Notes: a model not told the origin generated them from the sequence alone. A DNA stretch of 15,520 bases from Bacillota bacterium (GCA_023409615.1 JAEYRF010000022.1:1-15520), one strand, 5' to 3'. Shown: positions 1 to 8,033, counted from the first letter of the stretch. Translations and numbers: made by a program.

Positions 1-112
1 GCCCACAACATTCAGCAAGCGCTTCTAAGCCGCAATAAACTTTACCACAAGCTCCACAACAACTATTACTGCTGTTAAATTTATATGATCTGAAACCCTG
101 GATTTTTTCCAA
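1..112 (-). other. Possible Cys-rich partial reading frame at left edge
   Basis: Read on the minus strand from a TTG at 112-110, the frame stays open to the window edge for 37 codons. It contains six cysteines in a clustered pattern (CC, then CG-A-CG, then YCG, then ECCG). The preceding in-frame stop is at 118-116, so TTG is the only start candidate, and no purine-rich ribosome site precedes it. The plus strand is also open over 1-78, so openness alone is weak evidence. It could be the start of a small metal-binding or cysteine-rich peptide gene, a remnant of one, or chance. I do not recognise a family. Confidence 0.2.
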
Positions 113-118
113 ATTTCA

Positions 119-223
119 GGGAGGATATGAAAATAACTGGTGAAAGCCAGTGAAATAAATGGTTTAGGTCGAAATCCATTGAGGATTTTTGACACTACGC
201 GTAGGCTTTCAGGAGGGGTAATT
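119..223 (+). promoter_or_regulatory. Structured leader with mini-ORF before the DUF362 gene
   Basis: A ribosome site (GGGAGG, 119-124) precedes an ATG at 127 that opens an 8-codon ORF (MKITGESQ, stop ending at 153). TGAAAGCC at 141-148 lies inside that ORF and pairs perfectly with GGCTTTCA at 204-211. The second strand runs into the AGGAGGGG ribosome site (211-218) of the DUF362 gene. Inside the closed domain are a second hairpin (AATGG 158-162 with CCATT 176-180) and a 10-bp palindrome CTACGCGTAG (195-204). The layout could be leader-peptide or riboswitch-like control of translation. It matches no riboswitch class I know, so the regulatory role is inference. Confidence 0.35.
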
Positions 224-1312
224 ATGAATCGAAAAGAAATTGTTGTTAATTACGGTAGCAATCCAATTCAAATGGGATTTGAAATCATGGATGCCCTTGA
301 TATAAAGTCAATTCTCAGAAAAGATATGAAAATAGCCATAAAGCCAAATCTTGTGGTGGCAAAGCCTGCTGATAGCGGAGCGACAACTTCCCCGGGAATT
401 GTAGAAGGCGTCATTCGCTATCTAAAAGAATATGGCTTTAGCAATATTACGATAATGGAGGGGTCCTGGGTCGGAGACTCTACAAAGCGGGCCTTTGAAG
501 TATGTGGATATCAGAATTTAAGTAATAAATATTCAATTCCATTACTGGATCTTAAGTCAGACAGCACCACATCATTCACTTGTGACGGGATTACGATGAA
601 AATCTGCAAAGCTGCTTTGGAAGCTGATTTTCTGATTAATATGCCTGTGTTGAAGGGCCATTGTCAGACACTGATGACATGTGCGCTGAAAAATCTAAAG
701 GGATGCATACCTGATAGTGAAAAAAGGCACTTCCATGCACTAGGTCTACATAAACCAATTGCCTTGCTGAACAAATTTCTGCATTCATCACTGATCATTG
801 TTGATGGTATAATGGGTGACCTTACCTTTGAAGAGGGAGGTACACCTGTAAGGATGGATAGGCTCATTGCAGGGACCGACCCGGTATTGATAGATTCTTA
901 TGTAGCCTCTCTGATGGGGTATCAGCCTGAGGATGTAGATTATATTACGGAAGCAGAAAGACTTGGCGTAGGGAGTACAAGCCTGACTGAGGCCATCATA
1001 ACTGAGATTAACACAGAAAACAAATCACCCTTAAAATTTAAGCTAAGCAGACAGGTTGAATATCTGGCAAGACATATCAATGAGAATCAGGCTTGTTCTG
1101 CCTGCTACGGAAGCCTTATACATGCGCTCAGCCGTTTGGATGAAGCAGGTCGATTGAACAGCATCAAACAGAAAATTTCCATTGGTCAGGGATTCAAGGA
1201 AATAAAAAGCGACGGTATCGGAGTTGGTAATTGTACTTCAGGATTTGCAAACTGTATCCGTGGCTGCCCTCCAAAAGCGGTGGATATTGTAGAGGCACTG
1301 ACTGATGAATAA
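224..1312 (+). CDS. DUF362 domain protein with C-terminal cysteine cluster
   Basis: This encodes a 362-residue cytoplasmic protein of the DUF362 family, whose biochemical role is unknown; several relatives carry or are predicted to carry iron-sulfur clusters. The start is ATG 224, because AGGAGGGG lies 6 bases upstream. A GTG at 140 extends the frame but has no comparable site and runs through the leader hairpin. Family-like stretches are visible: IAIKPN near residues 38-42, the NMPVLKGH stretch near 140-147, and a conserved GGTPVRMD segment near 205-212. The C-terminal region carries C291 and C294 (ACSAC), then C337, C344 and C348 (in GNC..NC...GCPP), which could ligate a metal or Fe-S cluster. 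This arrangement differs from the ferredoxin motif fused to some relatives. No terminator is evident before the SOD gene 80 bases downstream, so they may be co-transcribed. Confidence 0.85.
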   Translation: MNRKEIVVNYGSNPIQMGFEIMDALDIKSILRKDMKIAIKPNLVVAKPADSGATTSPGIVEGVIRYLKEYGFSNITIMEGSWVGDSTKRAFEVCGYQNLSNKYSIPLLDLKSDSTTSFTCDGITMKICKAALEADFLINMPVLKGHCQTLMTCALKNLKGCIPDSEKRHFHALGLHKPIALLNKFLHSSLIIVDGIMGDLTFEEGGTPVRMDRLIAGTDPVLIDSYVASLMGYQPEDVDYITEAERLGVGSTSLTEAIITEINTENKSPLKFKLSRQVEYLARHINENQACSACYGSLIHALSRLDEAGRLNSIKQKISIGQGFKEIKSDGIGVGNCTSGFANCIRGCPPKAVDIVEALTDE

Positions 1313-1392
1313 TCCACAAGATTTCTTTCAGTAAACAAAAGACATATCTTAACATAATATGGTATATCTCAAGTAATATTGGAGGTCATACC

Positions 1393-1926
1393 ATGTATCA
1401 ATATTATTATCCAAGGAATATGGAATCACCACAGGTTCCTCCTGTTTTTTCATTCAATTCAGCATATGCAATACTGACGGCAGGGCCTGATTACCCGTCT
1501 ATAAAAGGACTGGTGACTTTTGCCGATATCCAGGGTGGTGTTATGGTTTGCGCAGATGTTGCCGGCTTGCCGCCTTATAAACCCGGAGCAGGTGATAAAC
1601 AGCCTGTTGGGCCATTCGGTTTTCATATCCATGAGAAAGGGCACTGTGAGATAGGTGATCCATCGAAGCCTTTTGAAGCCTGTGGAGGGCACTGGAATCC
1701 CACAAATCAGCCACATGGCAATCATGCAGGAGATTTTCCGGTGCTTGTCGCAGATAACGGTCGTGCGAAAATGTGCTTCATTATGTCAAGGTTTTCCGTG
1801 AACGATATATTGGGCAGATCTGTGATGATTCATGAGAACCCGGACGACTACAGGTCACAGCCTTCCGGTAACTCAGGAAAGCGTATCGCCTGTGGCGAGA
1901 TTAAACCATGGAACACATTCAATTAA
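1393..1926 (+). CDS. sodC: Cu/Zn superoxide dismutase family protein
   Basis: This converts superoxide to hydrogen peroxide and oxygen, if it is loaded with copper and zinc. The 177-residue protein shows HIH (H78, H80), the bridging histidine in GGHWNP (H100), then H108, H111 and D114 in a compact zinc loop (PHGNHAGD), and the late copper histidine H147 in MIHENPDDY. C85 and C167 fit the family disulfide, and R164 (GKRIACGE) fits the active-site arginine, so all expected metal ligands are present. Most bacterial SodC proteins are exported, but this one has no hydrophobic N-terminal signal (it starts MYQYYYPRNM), so it is probably cytoplasmic or surface-associated by another route. The start is fixed by GGAGGT at 1381-1386, seven bases before ATG 1393. 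A Cu/Zn enzyme in an apparent anaerobe suggests defence against occasional air. Confidence 0.92.
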   Translation: MYQYYYPRNMESPQVPPVFSFNSAYAILTAGPDYPSIKGLVTFADIQGGVMVCADVAGLPPYKPGAGDKQPVGPFGFHIHEKGHCEIGDPSKPFEACGGHWNPTNQPHGNHAGDFPVLVADNGRAKMCFIMSRFSVNDILGRSVMIHENPDDYRSQPSGNSGKRIACGEIKPWNTFN

Positions 1927-2230
1927 GAGCTAAAAGAGCAAATTGCGATGTCTCAAGAGACAGGTAAATAGGGAGGTACTGGTTATACTGATTCAGATTG
2001 ATCCACCATAACCTCGGGAAATCTAAAATTTTTTCCCTTAATCGAAAATTTGTACAGTGAGGCCAAGCTGGCTTCAAAGACACTAATAGGTGTTAGGAAA
2101 AGTTTCGTAATACACCCAAAGAAAAGACAGTGAAATGTACGATGTATATTTCAGACGCACCTGAGTCCATGCAAATAGGGGCGGAAAGATAAGTAGAATG
2201 TATAAGCCTGCGCAAATACCGTACAGGCTT
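1927..2230. other. Gene-free stretch between convergent genes
   Basis: About 304 bases lie between the convergent SOD and lipoprotein genes. I see no credible coding frame with a ribosome site. The only clear structure is the hairpin at 2204-2230, listed separately. A short poly-T run (2031-2036) follows an AT-rich patch but has no adjoining strong stem. Confidence 0.5.
2204..2230 (-). terminator. Hairpin downstream of lipoprotein gene, possible weak terminator
   Basis: AAGCCTG (2204-2210) and CAGGCTT (2224-2230) form a 7-bp perfect stem with a 13-base loop directly after the minus-strand stop codon at 2231-2233. Its position suits transcript ending or 3'-end protection. The sequence after it on the minus strand is not a run of T, so it is not a canonical intrinsic terminator. 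Confidence 0.35.
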
Positions 2231-4069
2231 TCATTCCGGGCAAACCTCTGAAAGTTTACTAAGTAGTTCAGTTTTTTCTGCACAATCGGTGCAATCATTC
2301 AGAAAGGCTTTAATGCTAAGCGCTCTCGATGCCCTCTCATACTCGTTTTCTTGTTTTGGGATCGCATCAATGACCTTGCCTAATTCTATGGAATGCTCTT
2401 TGAGCAGTTCATCGCATTTTTTTGTGATTTCAGGAGTATTGGCAAGAATGCTGTAAATGCCTTCACTATCTTCCGGATATTCTGATTCAAACCTTTCCAA
2501 CTGTTCATTCCAGACAAAATCGACTGTCTTGCTGCCTTTCAGCTCTACAGCTCCATATTCGTCGCCAATATCAAGGTAGAGATTGTATATTTTTGAAGTG
2601 TCGTACTCTGCTGTGATTTTAATGCTGTCAGTTTTCTGCAGGGAAACCTTTCTTGCTTTTACAGTATAACCGCCATATGGGCCTGCATAATAATCGTCGT
2701 ATGAAAATAGAAGTACAGGCTCTACTCCGGCATCTGAGACACGATACCACTGTTGACTGTTTTGCGATTCTCCGGTGCCATGCCCCATATATCTTGTTCC
2801 GGCGACCCAGATTTGATCTGCGGTTTTCTCAAGACTATATTCTGCTTGATTGGGCCAATTTCTGAAATCCATATCTCCAATAAAGCTCAGACTGCCATCG
2901 ATGTTCTTCTTATAGACAAGCATCCTCAAGCTGAATGTGCTGGAGATGCTCACAACAGTATAAGGATCGCTTTCGGAATTTAACTTCATCTGGCCGATCT
3001 CGAGTCTATCCGGCAGTCTACCGTTCCATTCTCCAATGCCGAGGTTTTTACAGATATATTCCATGTAATAGGGTTTTTGGCTATCGAATAGTGCTTTTAT
3101 TTCATCTGGGGTGACCTGTAGATCATCTTTCTCATTTTCTGCAAATAAGGTGGCAAATTCATCACAAAAATCACTGTTCACTTTTATCTCGAAAACCATT
3201 TTGTCCGTGATCAGTTTGTACAAGTCTGGTTCTTGAGTATTCTTAGAAATGGTAACACAATACGCCATGGAGAATTCAGCATAGTCATTCATGGAAGCTA
3301 TTTGCAGCCGTGTATCACTTGAACCGAAGGTTACCAAAATGCATTGGTTTTCCTTCTTTATCCTGTCCACTTCAGATTGTAATTCCTCATAATCGTAGTA
3401 CTTTTTGCTGTTTGTTATTTTAAAGCTGTTGCCAATAAAGGATTTATATATGAAGTCGTACAGCATTGGATATACATCGTATGCGTTCGCTCTTTCATTC
3501 CCTTTGTCGATTAATTCCAGCTTGAATACATCATCAGACGAAGCCGGTATAGTGATTGCTGCCGGATATTGAATGTTTGCCGGGTCCATAACTACACCTT
3601 CAATGAAATGCTCCATATAAGCAGAAAAGCTTGTCCATGACCAATCACTGCTCTCATACGCTCCTTTTGGCAATTCAATATCTCCGACCGTAATATCCCG
3701 GTCAAAATATACTGTGTTGTCATTAAATATAGCTGTAAATAGGGCTTTGCCCGACAGGTCAGAAAACTCTGCCCTATAGGATTCTCCCGAGACTTTTCTT
3801 GTTTCTGTGTATTTATGATTTTCAAGAAGAGAACGAAATTCATCAATCATATTTTGATCGGTGACTTCTGTCTCATGTCCTGTTGAATCCTTGATACATA
3901 TGCGGGAAATGTCTGCGGCGTTGATTTTTGTGGAAACAGCTGCTTCAGTTGAGACAGCTGCTTCTGTTGAGACAGCTGCTTCTATTGAGCCAGTGTGGCT
4001 TTCCAGACTATCCTGACATGCTGATAATATAAATATGAACAGAAATAATAGAAATAGGCTCTTTTTCAT
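2231..4069 (-). CDS. Large lipoprotein of unknown function
   Basis: This is a 612-residue predicted lipoprotein. The N-terminus is KK, then a hydrophobic stretch, then LSAC with the lipid-accepting cysteine at C18, so the mature protein should be anchored on the outer face of the cytoplasmic membrane. Residues 31-48 hold three copies of a six-residue unit (AAVSTE, AAVSTE, AAVSTK) that acts as a linker and is encoded by an 18-bp tandem repeat. The remainder is a soluble region rich in aromatic and charged residues; I recognise no enzyme motif or named domain. The start is ATG at 4069, with GAGGTT about 8 bases upstream. The gene is divergent from the membrane protein at 4165, and the ~95-base gap presumably holds both promoters. 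A surface or sensory role is possible but unsupported. Confidence 0.8.
   Translation of the reverse strand: MKKSLFLLFLFIFILSACQDSLESHTGSIEAAVSTEAAVSTEAAVSTKINAADISRICIKDSTGHETEVTDQNMIDEFRSLLENHKYTETRKVSGESYRAEFSDLSGKALFTAIFNDNTVYFDRDITVGDIELPKGAYESSDWSWTSFSAYMEHFIEGVVMDPANIQYPAAITIPASSDDVFKLELIDKGNERANAYDVYPMLYDFIYKSFIGNSFKITNSKKYYDYEELQSEVDRIKKENQCILVTFGSSDTRLQIASMNDYAEFSMAYCVTISKNTQEPDLYKLITDKMVFEIKVNSDFCDEFATLFAENEKDDLQVTPDEIKALFDSQKPYYMEYICKNLGIGEWNGRLPDRLEIGQMKLNSESDPYTVVSISSTFSLRMLVYKKNIDGSLSFIGDMDFRNWPNQAEYSLEKTADQIWVAGTRYMGHGTGESQNSQQWYRVSDAGVEPVLLFSYDDYYAGPYGGYTVKARKVSLQKTDSIKITAEYDTSKIYNLYLDIGDEYGAVELKGSKTVDFVWNEQLERFESEYPEDSEGIYSILANTPEITKKCDELLKEHSIELGKVIDAIPKQENEYERASRALSIKAFLNDCTDCAEKTELLSKLSEVCPE
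3930..3983 (-). repeat. 18-bp tandem repeat (three copies) in lipoprotein gene
   Basis: Three consecutive 18-bp units lie at 3930-3947, 3948-3965 and 3966-3983. The last two are identical and the first differs at three positions. The unit is a multiple of three, so a copy-number change keeps the frame and only lengthens the AAVSTE linker just after the lipid anchor. Such units can vary between strains by slippage. Confidence 0.85.
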
Positions 4070-4164
4070 AAAATAAACCTCAATGCTGTACTTGTTTTAA
4101 ATTTATGATAGAATACTAACAGGAAATTGTGGTTAAAAATGGGTTAAAAATTGTGAGGTGGAGT

Positions 4165-5004
4165 ATGCTGCAAAAATCAATAATGATGCTTAAAAACAAT
4201 CCAATGATTTTTATTATGATGGCTGCATTCATGCTTATCATGGCGGCATTATCGCTTCCGATGATATCAGAAACGAATAAAATGATGGGCATTTACACTG
4301 AAATGTATGATTTTTCGGGTGATTATCCCCAGATCAACATGCAAGATACGATGGTAATTATGCTCTCTTCTTTGAAAATACTTTTATACTCATTGGTATT
4401 GGTGTTCTTTGGACTTGGTTTTATGTCCGGTTATGGGAACATGGTTGATGCAGTTATGAATGAGGGGAAGGCAAGGCTGAAGATATTTTTTTATGGGATC
4501 AGGAAATTTTTTGGAAAGGTTTTGCTCTCTGCACTGCTGCTGGCAGGAATTATTACAGGTTTCAGCGTTGTCATTTCACTTATTACAACGCCGTTAATCA
4601 TAGCAGGTACACTAAGCGGGTCATTTAGTGCCGGCAATATTTTTGAAAGCCAAAAAGTTATACAAATCATCACAATTGTTATATTAACTCTTCTTTACCC
4701 GTTGCTTTTTATGTGGCTTCCGGCGATATTTACCGACAGGAAGGATCGGGTCATCACATGTTTCAAAAACGGATTCAGAGCAAGCAGAAGGATGTATTTA
4801 AAGCTTCTGCCTGCTTCTGTTTTGCTTATATTGCCTACAATACTGATGTATCTGCTCAGTGAGAATATTTACGAGATACTCAAAACGCCCTATTACTTCC
4901 TGATATATCCAATTCAGGCCATCGTTTTGCCTGTTGTGATAACATATTTGTTTGTCATATATCAGGCTGTCAGGCCAGAAACCAAATCAGCAAGTCACGA
5001 ATAA
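4165..5004 (+). CDS. Multi-pass integral membrane protein, function unknown
   Basis: This is a 279-residue very hydrophobic protein. Membrane segments are visible near residues 12-33 (IFIMMAAFMLIMAAL), 70-90 (LKILLYSLVLVFFGLGF), 115-145 (LLSALLLAGIITGFSVVISL), 170-195, 215-235 and 245-265, giving about six passes with basic loops between them (for example KARLKIFFYGIRKFFGK). The overall look resembles small DUF-type bacterial membrane proteins of the DUF4013/YciC kind, but I cannot assign one. The start is ATG 4165, preceded by GAGGTGG (4155-4161); a GTG at 4129 would add 12 residues with a weaker site. The gene converges on apgM, with only nine bases between the two stop codons. No substrate or partner can be named. 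Confidence 0.75.
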   Translation: MLQKSIMMLKNNPMIFIMMAAFMLIMAALSLPMISETNKMMGIYTEMYDFSGDYPQINMQDTMVIMLSSLKILLYSLVLVFFGLGFMSGYGNMVDAVMNEGKARLKIFFYGIRKFFGKVLLSALLLAGIITGFSVVISLITTPLIIAGTLSGSFSAGNIFESQKVIQIITIVILTLLYPLLFMWLPAIFTDRKDRVITCFKNGFRASRRMYLKLLPASVLLILPTILMYLLSENIYEILKTPYYFLIYPIQAIVLPVVITYLFVIYQAVRPETKSASHE

Positions 5005-5013
5005 ATAATCGTA

Positions 5014-6222
5014 TCAGCGCATTAAAAACCTATCCATGAGAGTGTAGCCTTCTTCTATGAAAATACCTGTCCTGGGGGCCTGGAATTCATCATAACCGGC
5101 AACACCGGAGGGCTTTTCACAGCTTTTTCTATAGATGATGTATGGTACCGGCTCCGAGGTGTGCGTTCTCAAAGATAGAGGAGTTGGATGATCCGGCAAC
5201 ACCAGGATACTGTAATCGTTATATACTGCAAGGCCCTCAAGCAGTGTTTCGACCACCAGCTTATCTATATATTCGATGGATTTGACCTTGTTTTCGATTT
5301 CGAATCTATGACCGCATTCATCAGGCGCTTCTATATGGATATAGACAAAATCCTGGCCTTTTTCAAGTTCATTCAGGGCAGCTTCTGCTTTTGCTTTAAA
5401 ATTTGTGTTAATGTTGCCGGTGGTTCCCTCAACATCAATGGAGTCAAGACCGGCACACAGACCGATACCCTTGATCAGATCAACTGCTGAGACAACCGAG
5501 CCTTTTATGCCGTACTTATCAATAAATTTCGGTATAGCAGGTTTTTTCCCTTCACCCCAAAGCCATATGGAGTTGGCAGGAAGTAGTCCGCGGGCTTCTC
5601 TGGCCTTATTGACCGGATGATCCTTTAATATCTCATAACTCTTCTTCTGGAATGAAAGCATCATATCACCGAAGTCACCGGTTGGAAGATAAGAGGATAG
5701 GCTTTTCTCAAGAATGTCATGAGGCGGTGTCATCTTTCTTGAACCCCTGCCGTTTTTCCAGACCATGCAATGCCGGTAGCTTATACCGGGATAGAAGGTT
5801 ATTTCGCTGGTGGACAGATGCTTGTTCACTTCTGCGATAAGCTCGGTAGCTTCTTGAGTAGAAATCTCATCGGAACTGTAATCGATCATGGTAGCAGATT
5901 CATAGCTGGCGCTGACTTCAAGGTTTACCAGGTTACACCTGAAGGCAAGGTCTGTAGCGGAGAGTTCGATACCCATGCTGACAGCTTCCAGAGGCGATCT
6001 GCCGGTGTAGTATTTTCTAGGGTCGTATCCCATTACAGACAAATTGGCGGCATCACTTCCGGGAGGAATACCTTCGGGTATTGTTTTGACCATTCCGATC
6101 TCGCCATTTGCTGCAAGAAAATCTATTGAAGGTTTGTTCGCGCATTGCAAAGGGGTGCGGTTTCCTAACTGGGCTATGCGATAATCGGCCATTCCATCGC
6201 CCAGTACAACAATGTATTTCAT
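5014..6222 (-). CDS. apgM: Cofactor-independent phosphoglycerate mutase, archaeal type
   Basis: This interconverts 3-phosphoglycerate and 2-phosphoglycerate in glycolysis and gluconeogenesis without 2,3-bisphosphoglycerate, using two divalent metals. The 402-residue length is normal for the ApgM branch of the alkaline phosphatase superfamily. Visible residues are D9 (LGDGMAD), the nucleophile S56 in PPGSDAANLS, D301 and H305 in EAPDECGH, D344-H345 in LPDHPTP, and H354. The full metal-binding set is therefore present. The start at 6222 gives the typical MKYIVVLGDG opening. The nearest purine-rich site (GGGAGA on the minus strand) is about 12 bases away, longer than usual, and an out-of-frame ATG sits between them, so translation may be modest. 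It has its own promoter (6282-6310). Some relatives are annotated as homoserine kinase-like, but the neighbours here do not favour that. Confidence 0.92.
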   Translation of the reverse strand: MKYIVVLGDGMADYRIAQLGNRTPLQCANKPSIDFLAANGEIGMVKTIPEGIPPGSDAANLSVMGYDPRKYYTGRSPLEAVSMGIELSATDLAFRCNLVNLEVSASYESATMIDYSSDEISTQEATELIAEVNKHLSTSEITFYPGISYRHCMVWKNGRGSRKMTPPHDILEKSLSSYLPTGDFGDMMLSFQKKSYEILKDHPVNKAREARGLLPANSIWLWGEGKKPAIPKFIDKYGIKGSVVSAVDLIKGIGLCAGLDSIDVEGTTGNINTNFKAKAEAALNELEKGQDFVYIHIEAPDECGHRFEIENKVKSIEYIDKLVVETLLEGLAVYNDYSILVLPDHPTPLSLRTHTSEPVPYIIYRKSCEKPSGVAGYDEFQAPRTGIFIEEGYTLMDRFLMR

Positions 6223-6281
6223 AATCTGTCATGTCTCCCATCTGTAAATAAAATTGACTTTGCAGGAGTGTTCCGCCACTT

Positions 6282-6310
6282 ATTATAGCAGACAATGAAA
6301 ATGTTGGAAA
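6282..6310 (-). promoter_or_regulatory. Extended -10 promoter for apgM
   Basis: On the minus strand, TTTCCA (6310-6305) and TATAAT (6287-6282) are separated by 17 bases. TGC directly precedes TATAAT, giving a TGn extended -10. It lies about 60 bases upstream of the apgM start and reads toward it. Confidence 0.65.
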
Positions 6311-6325
6311 GCAGAATTTACCCAA

Positions 6326-6443
6326 GGCTTTTGCGATGTAGCCTAAATATAATTTTGCTGCACAATATATAGTGACGAACTTTCAGATATTCCAGCATTG
6401 TATTGTGCTGCAAAACTTAAAACATGATACATCGCAAAATGCC
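6326..6443. repeat. 118-bp imperfect inverted repeat
   Basis: Two nested arm pairs share one centre at 6384. The outer pair TTTTGCGATGTA (6329-6340) and TACATCGCAAAA (6428-6439) is a perfect 12-bp match. The inner pair TTTTGCTGCACAATA (6353-6367) and TATTGTGCTGCAAAA (6401-6415) matches at 14 of 15. Twelve poorly matched bases separate the pairs on each side, and GGC/GCC extends the ends past a one-base bulge. It sits between divergent promoters and ends 14 bases before a -35 box. It could be a MITE-like element, a paired operator or a cruciform. I see no clear target-site duplication. Confidence 0.8.
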
Positions 6444-6457
6444 CAATTATCTGTAAA

Positions 6458-6486
6458 TTGCTCACGCATAATTCTTCCTGTATAAT
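6458..6486 (+). promoter_or_regulatory. Sigma-A promoter for the 6528-8806 operon
   Basis: TTGCTC (6458-6463) and a perfect TATAAT (6481-6486) are separated by 17 bases. They lie 42 bases upstream of the ATG at 6528. The inverted repeat at 6326-6443 lies immediately upstream, where an activator or repressor could act. Confidence 0.75.
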
Positions 6487-6527
6487 ATAAACATATTACT
6501 AGCGCATGAAAGGTTTCAGGTATCGTT

Positions 6528-8033
6528 ATGAAAAGGATGTTAATAATAATTTCGGTTGTGCTTTTATTTGCGGCTGTGCTATTAATCTGGGATTCAGTGC
6601 TGCTTCGCAATGCAGCTCAACCTGTCAATGATTCGCAAAGCGGTACCCGGGAGGATACTGCGTTGGGAAATATGGCTGTTGATACGCCTGATAGCATACT
6701 TGACAATGATCTTGATTCAAACGCAATGAATGCTGATCAAAATGATGAGATGCAATTTCCTCAGGAGGCCTCCGATTCCCGGACTATACTTAGGAGTGAG
6801 CCGGTTCCTGTGTCGGGGAATACGCCGGAGTACGAAATGATGCTTACAATATGCGAAGATAGTGATTTAAAGGTCTTTCTCAGACTGGAATACTTTCAGA
6901 ACGGCATTGGTGTATTGAAAGAGCTTGGTGAAGAGCAACTGCCTGAAATAACTACAGTACTTGAAAGCACGTCAAGTCAACATAATGTCATTAATACGAT
7001 TAAATTTAGGCAAGTGCTTCTCAATCCGGTATATGGGCAGCTATATATGCTTATTAGTGGTGTACAGACAGATGAATTTTCTCAGACAACCTTATACAGG
7101 ATTGACTTGGCAGACATGGCCGTCGATAAGCTTTTTTCCTATCCTGCCCGGTATGGAGGTATTATTTTTAACAGGGATTTCAGCATGTTGGCCTATAGCT
7201 TTGATGATCCGCCGCATATGAGCGTTTATCAAGAGGATATAGTACTGGAGGTTTACGACTGCAAAAAAGGGGAATATCTTGTTAAAGGAAATAAGGATGT
7301 CAATCGTCAGCCAATTGGAATCAATCATAGCAAAGGCTACTTATATGATTATGAGTTTATGTCATGGGAATCGCTGAACATCGTTAGACTCAAACAGGGA
7401 ACTCGTGAAATAAATAATCTGGATGTGAAACCGATAGTAACAGAAGTATTGTATGATATAAAAAAGAATCTTTTGATGAGTTCGGACGGCAGTGAATGGA
7501 AGATAGCTAAGAGTACCGCAGCAGAAACTACAGATGATTCAAGTATGGGGGACAGTGAATCCCCGAACAGTTCGGACGGCGTTGAGAAAGGTGACAGCTC
7601 AAGTGAGGAAGTCGCGGAAGATAGCGAGAATGCTGATGGCGTGGATATTCGCAGCCCGGCGAACGTATTAAAAACTTTCTATGCTTATCTGCAATCTAAA
7701 GAGGACTATGACAAAGCCATGAAATTGCTTGACGAGAACTTCAAGTTAAAGATGGCGATGCTTAGAAATTTTGGTGTGGAGGAAATCAGCAAAAGCGATA
7801 TTGATGCGGAATATGGTGAAGATAGCATGTCACTATACAGTGATTTACTAAAAGCGGCAAAGCTTGATACAATTTCAAAGGAAAGTATCATGAATGATGG
7901 CACAGCAATTATAACGTACTATCAGAGCCTGGGGCTGACTGCTGATTCAAGTGTGAGGCAGCTTATGTCCGCAAAGCTGATACTTGTTAATAATGAATAT
8001 AAGATAATATTGATAGAGGATGGTATCAAATAA
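6528..8033 (+). CDS. Membrane-anchored protein of unknown function
   Basis: This is a 501-residue protein with a single N-terminal hydrophobic segment (residues 4-22, after KR) and no lipobox cysteine, so it is an uncleaved anchor or a signal peptide. An acidic, serine-rich linker (about 25-85) leads to a central domain (about 95-330) with a repeated strand-like look, which may be a propeller-like or WD-type fold but is not recognised. A second very acidic, Ser-rich linker (about 335-372) precedes a C-terminal region (about 373-501) beginning SPANVLKTFYAYLQSKEDYDKAM. That region resembles the NTF2-like/DUF4878 type of small extracellular domain. The ribosome site is weak (GAAAGG, more than 10 bases away). 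It is co-transcribed with tcdA: its TAA stop overlaps the tcdA ATG by one base (TAATG). A functional link to tRNA modification is not implied. Confidence 0.75.
   Translation: MKRMLIIISVVLLFAAVLLIWDSVLLRNAAQPVNDSQSGTREDTALGNMAVDTPDSILDNDLDSNAMNADQNDEMQFPQEASDSRTILRSEPVPVSGNTPEYEMMLTICEDSDLKVFLRLEYFQNGIGVLKELGEEQLPEITTVLESTSSQHNVINTIKFRQVLLNPVYGQLYMLISGVQTDEFSQTTLYRIDLADMAVDKLFSYPARYGGIIFNRDFSMLAYSFDDPPHMSVYQEDIVLEVYDCKKGEYLVKGNKDVNRQPIGINHSKGYLYDYEFMSWESLNIVRLKQGTREINNLDVKPIVTEVLYDIKKNLLMSSDGSEWKIAKSTAAETTDDSSMGDSESPNSSDGVEKGDSSSEEVAEDSENADGVDIRSPANVLKTFYAYLQSKEDYDKAMKLLDENFKLKMAMLRNFGVEEISKSDIDAEYGEDSMSLYSDLLKAAKLDTISKESIMNDGTAIITYYQSLGLTADSSVRQLMSAKLILVNNEYKIILIEDGIK

Noticed and set aside
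140..223. N-terminal extension of the DUF362 protein from GTG 140
   Set aside because: It has no good ribosome site, its sequence has no family character, and AGGAGGGG directly before ATG 224 decides the start.
2031..2036. T-run as a terminator for the SOD gene
   Set aside because: No GC-rich stem directly precedes it.
6053..6325. Minus-strand 90-codon frame overlapping the apgM start
   Set aside because: It overlaps clear apgM coding sequence in another frame, with no motif or codon character of a protein.
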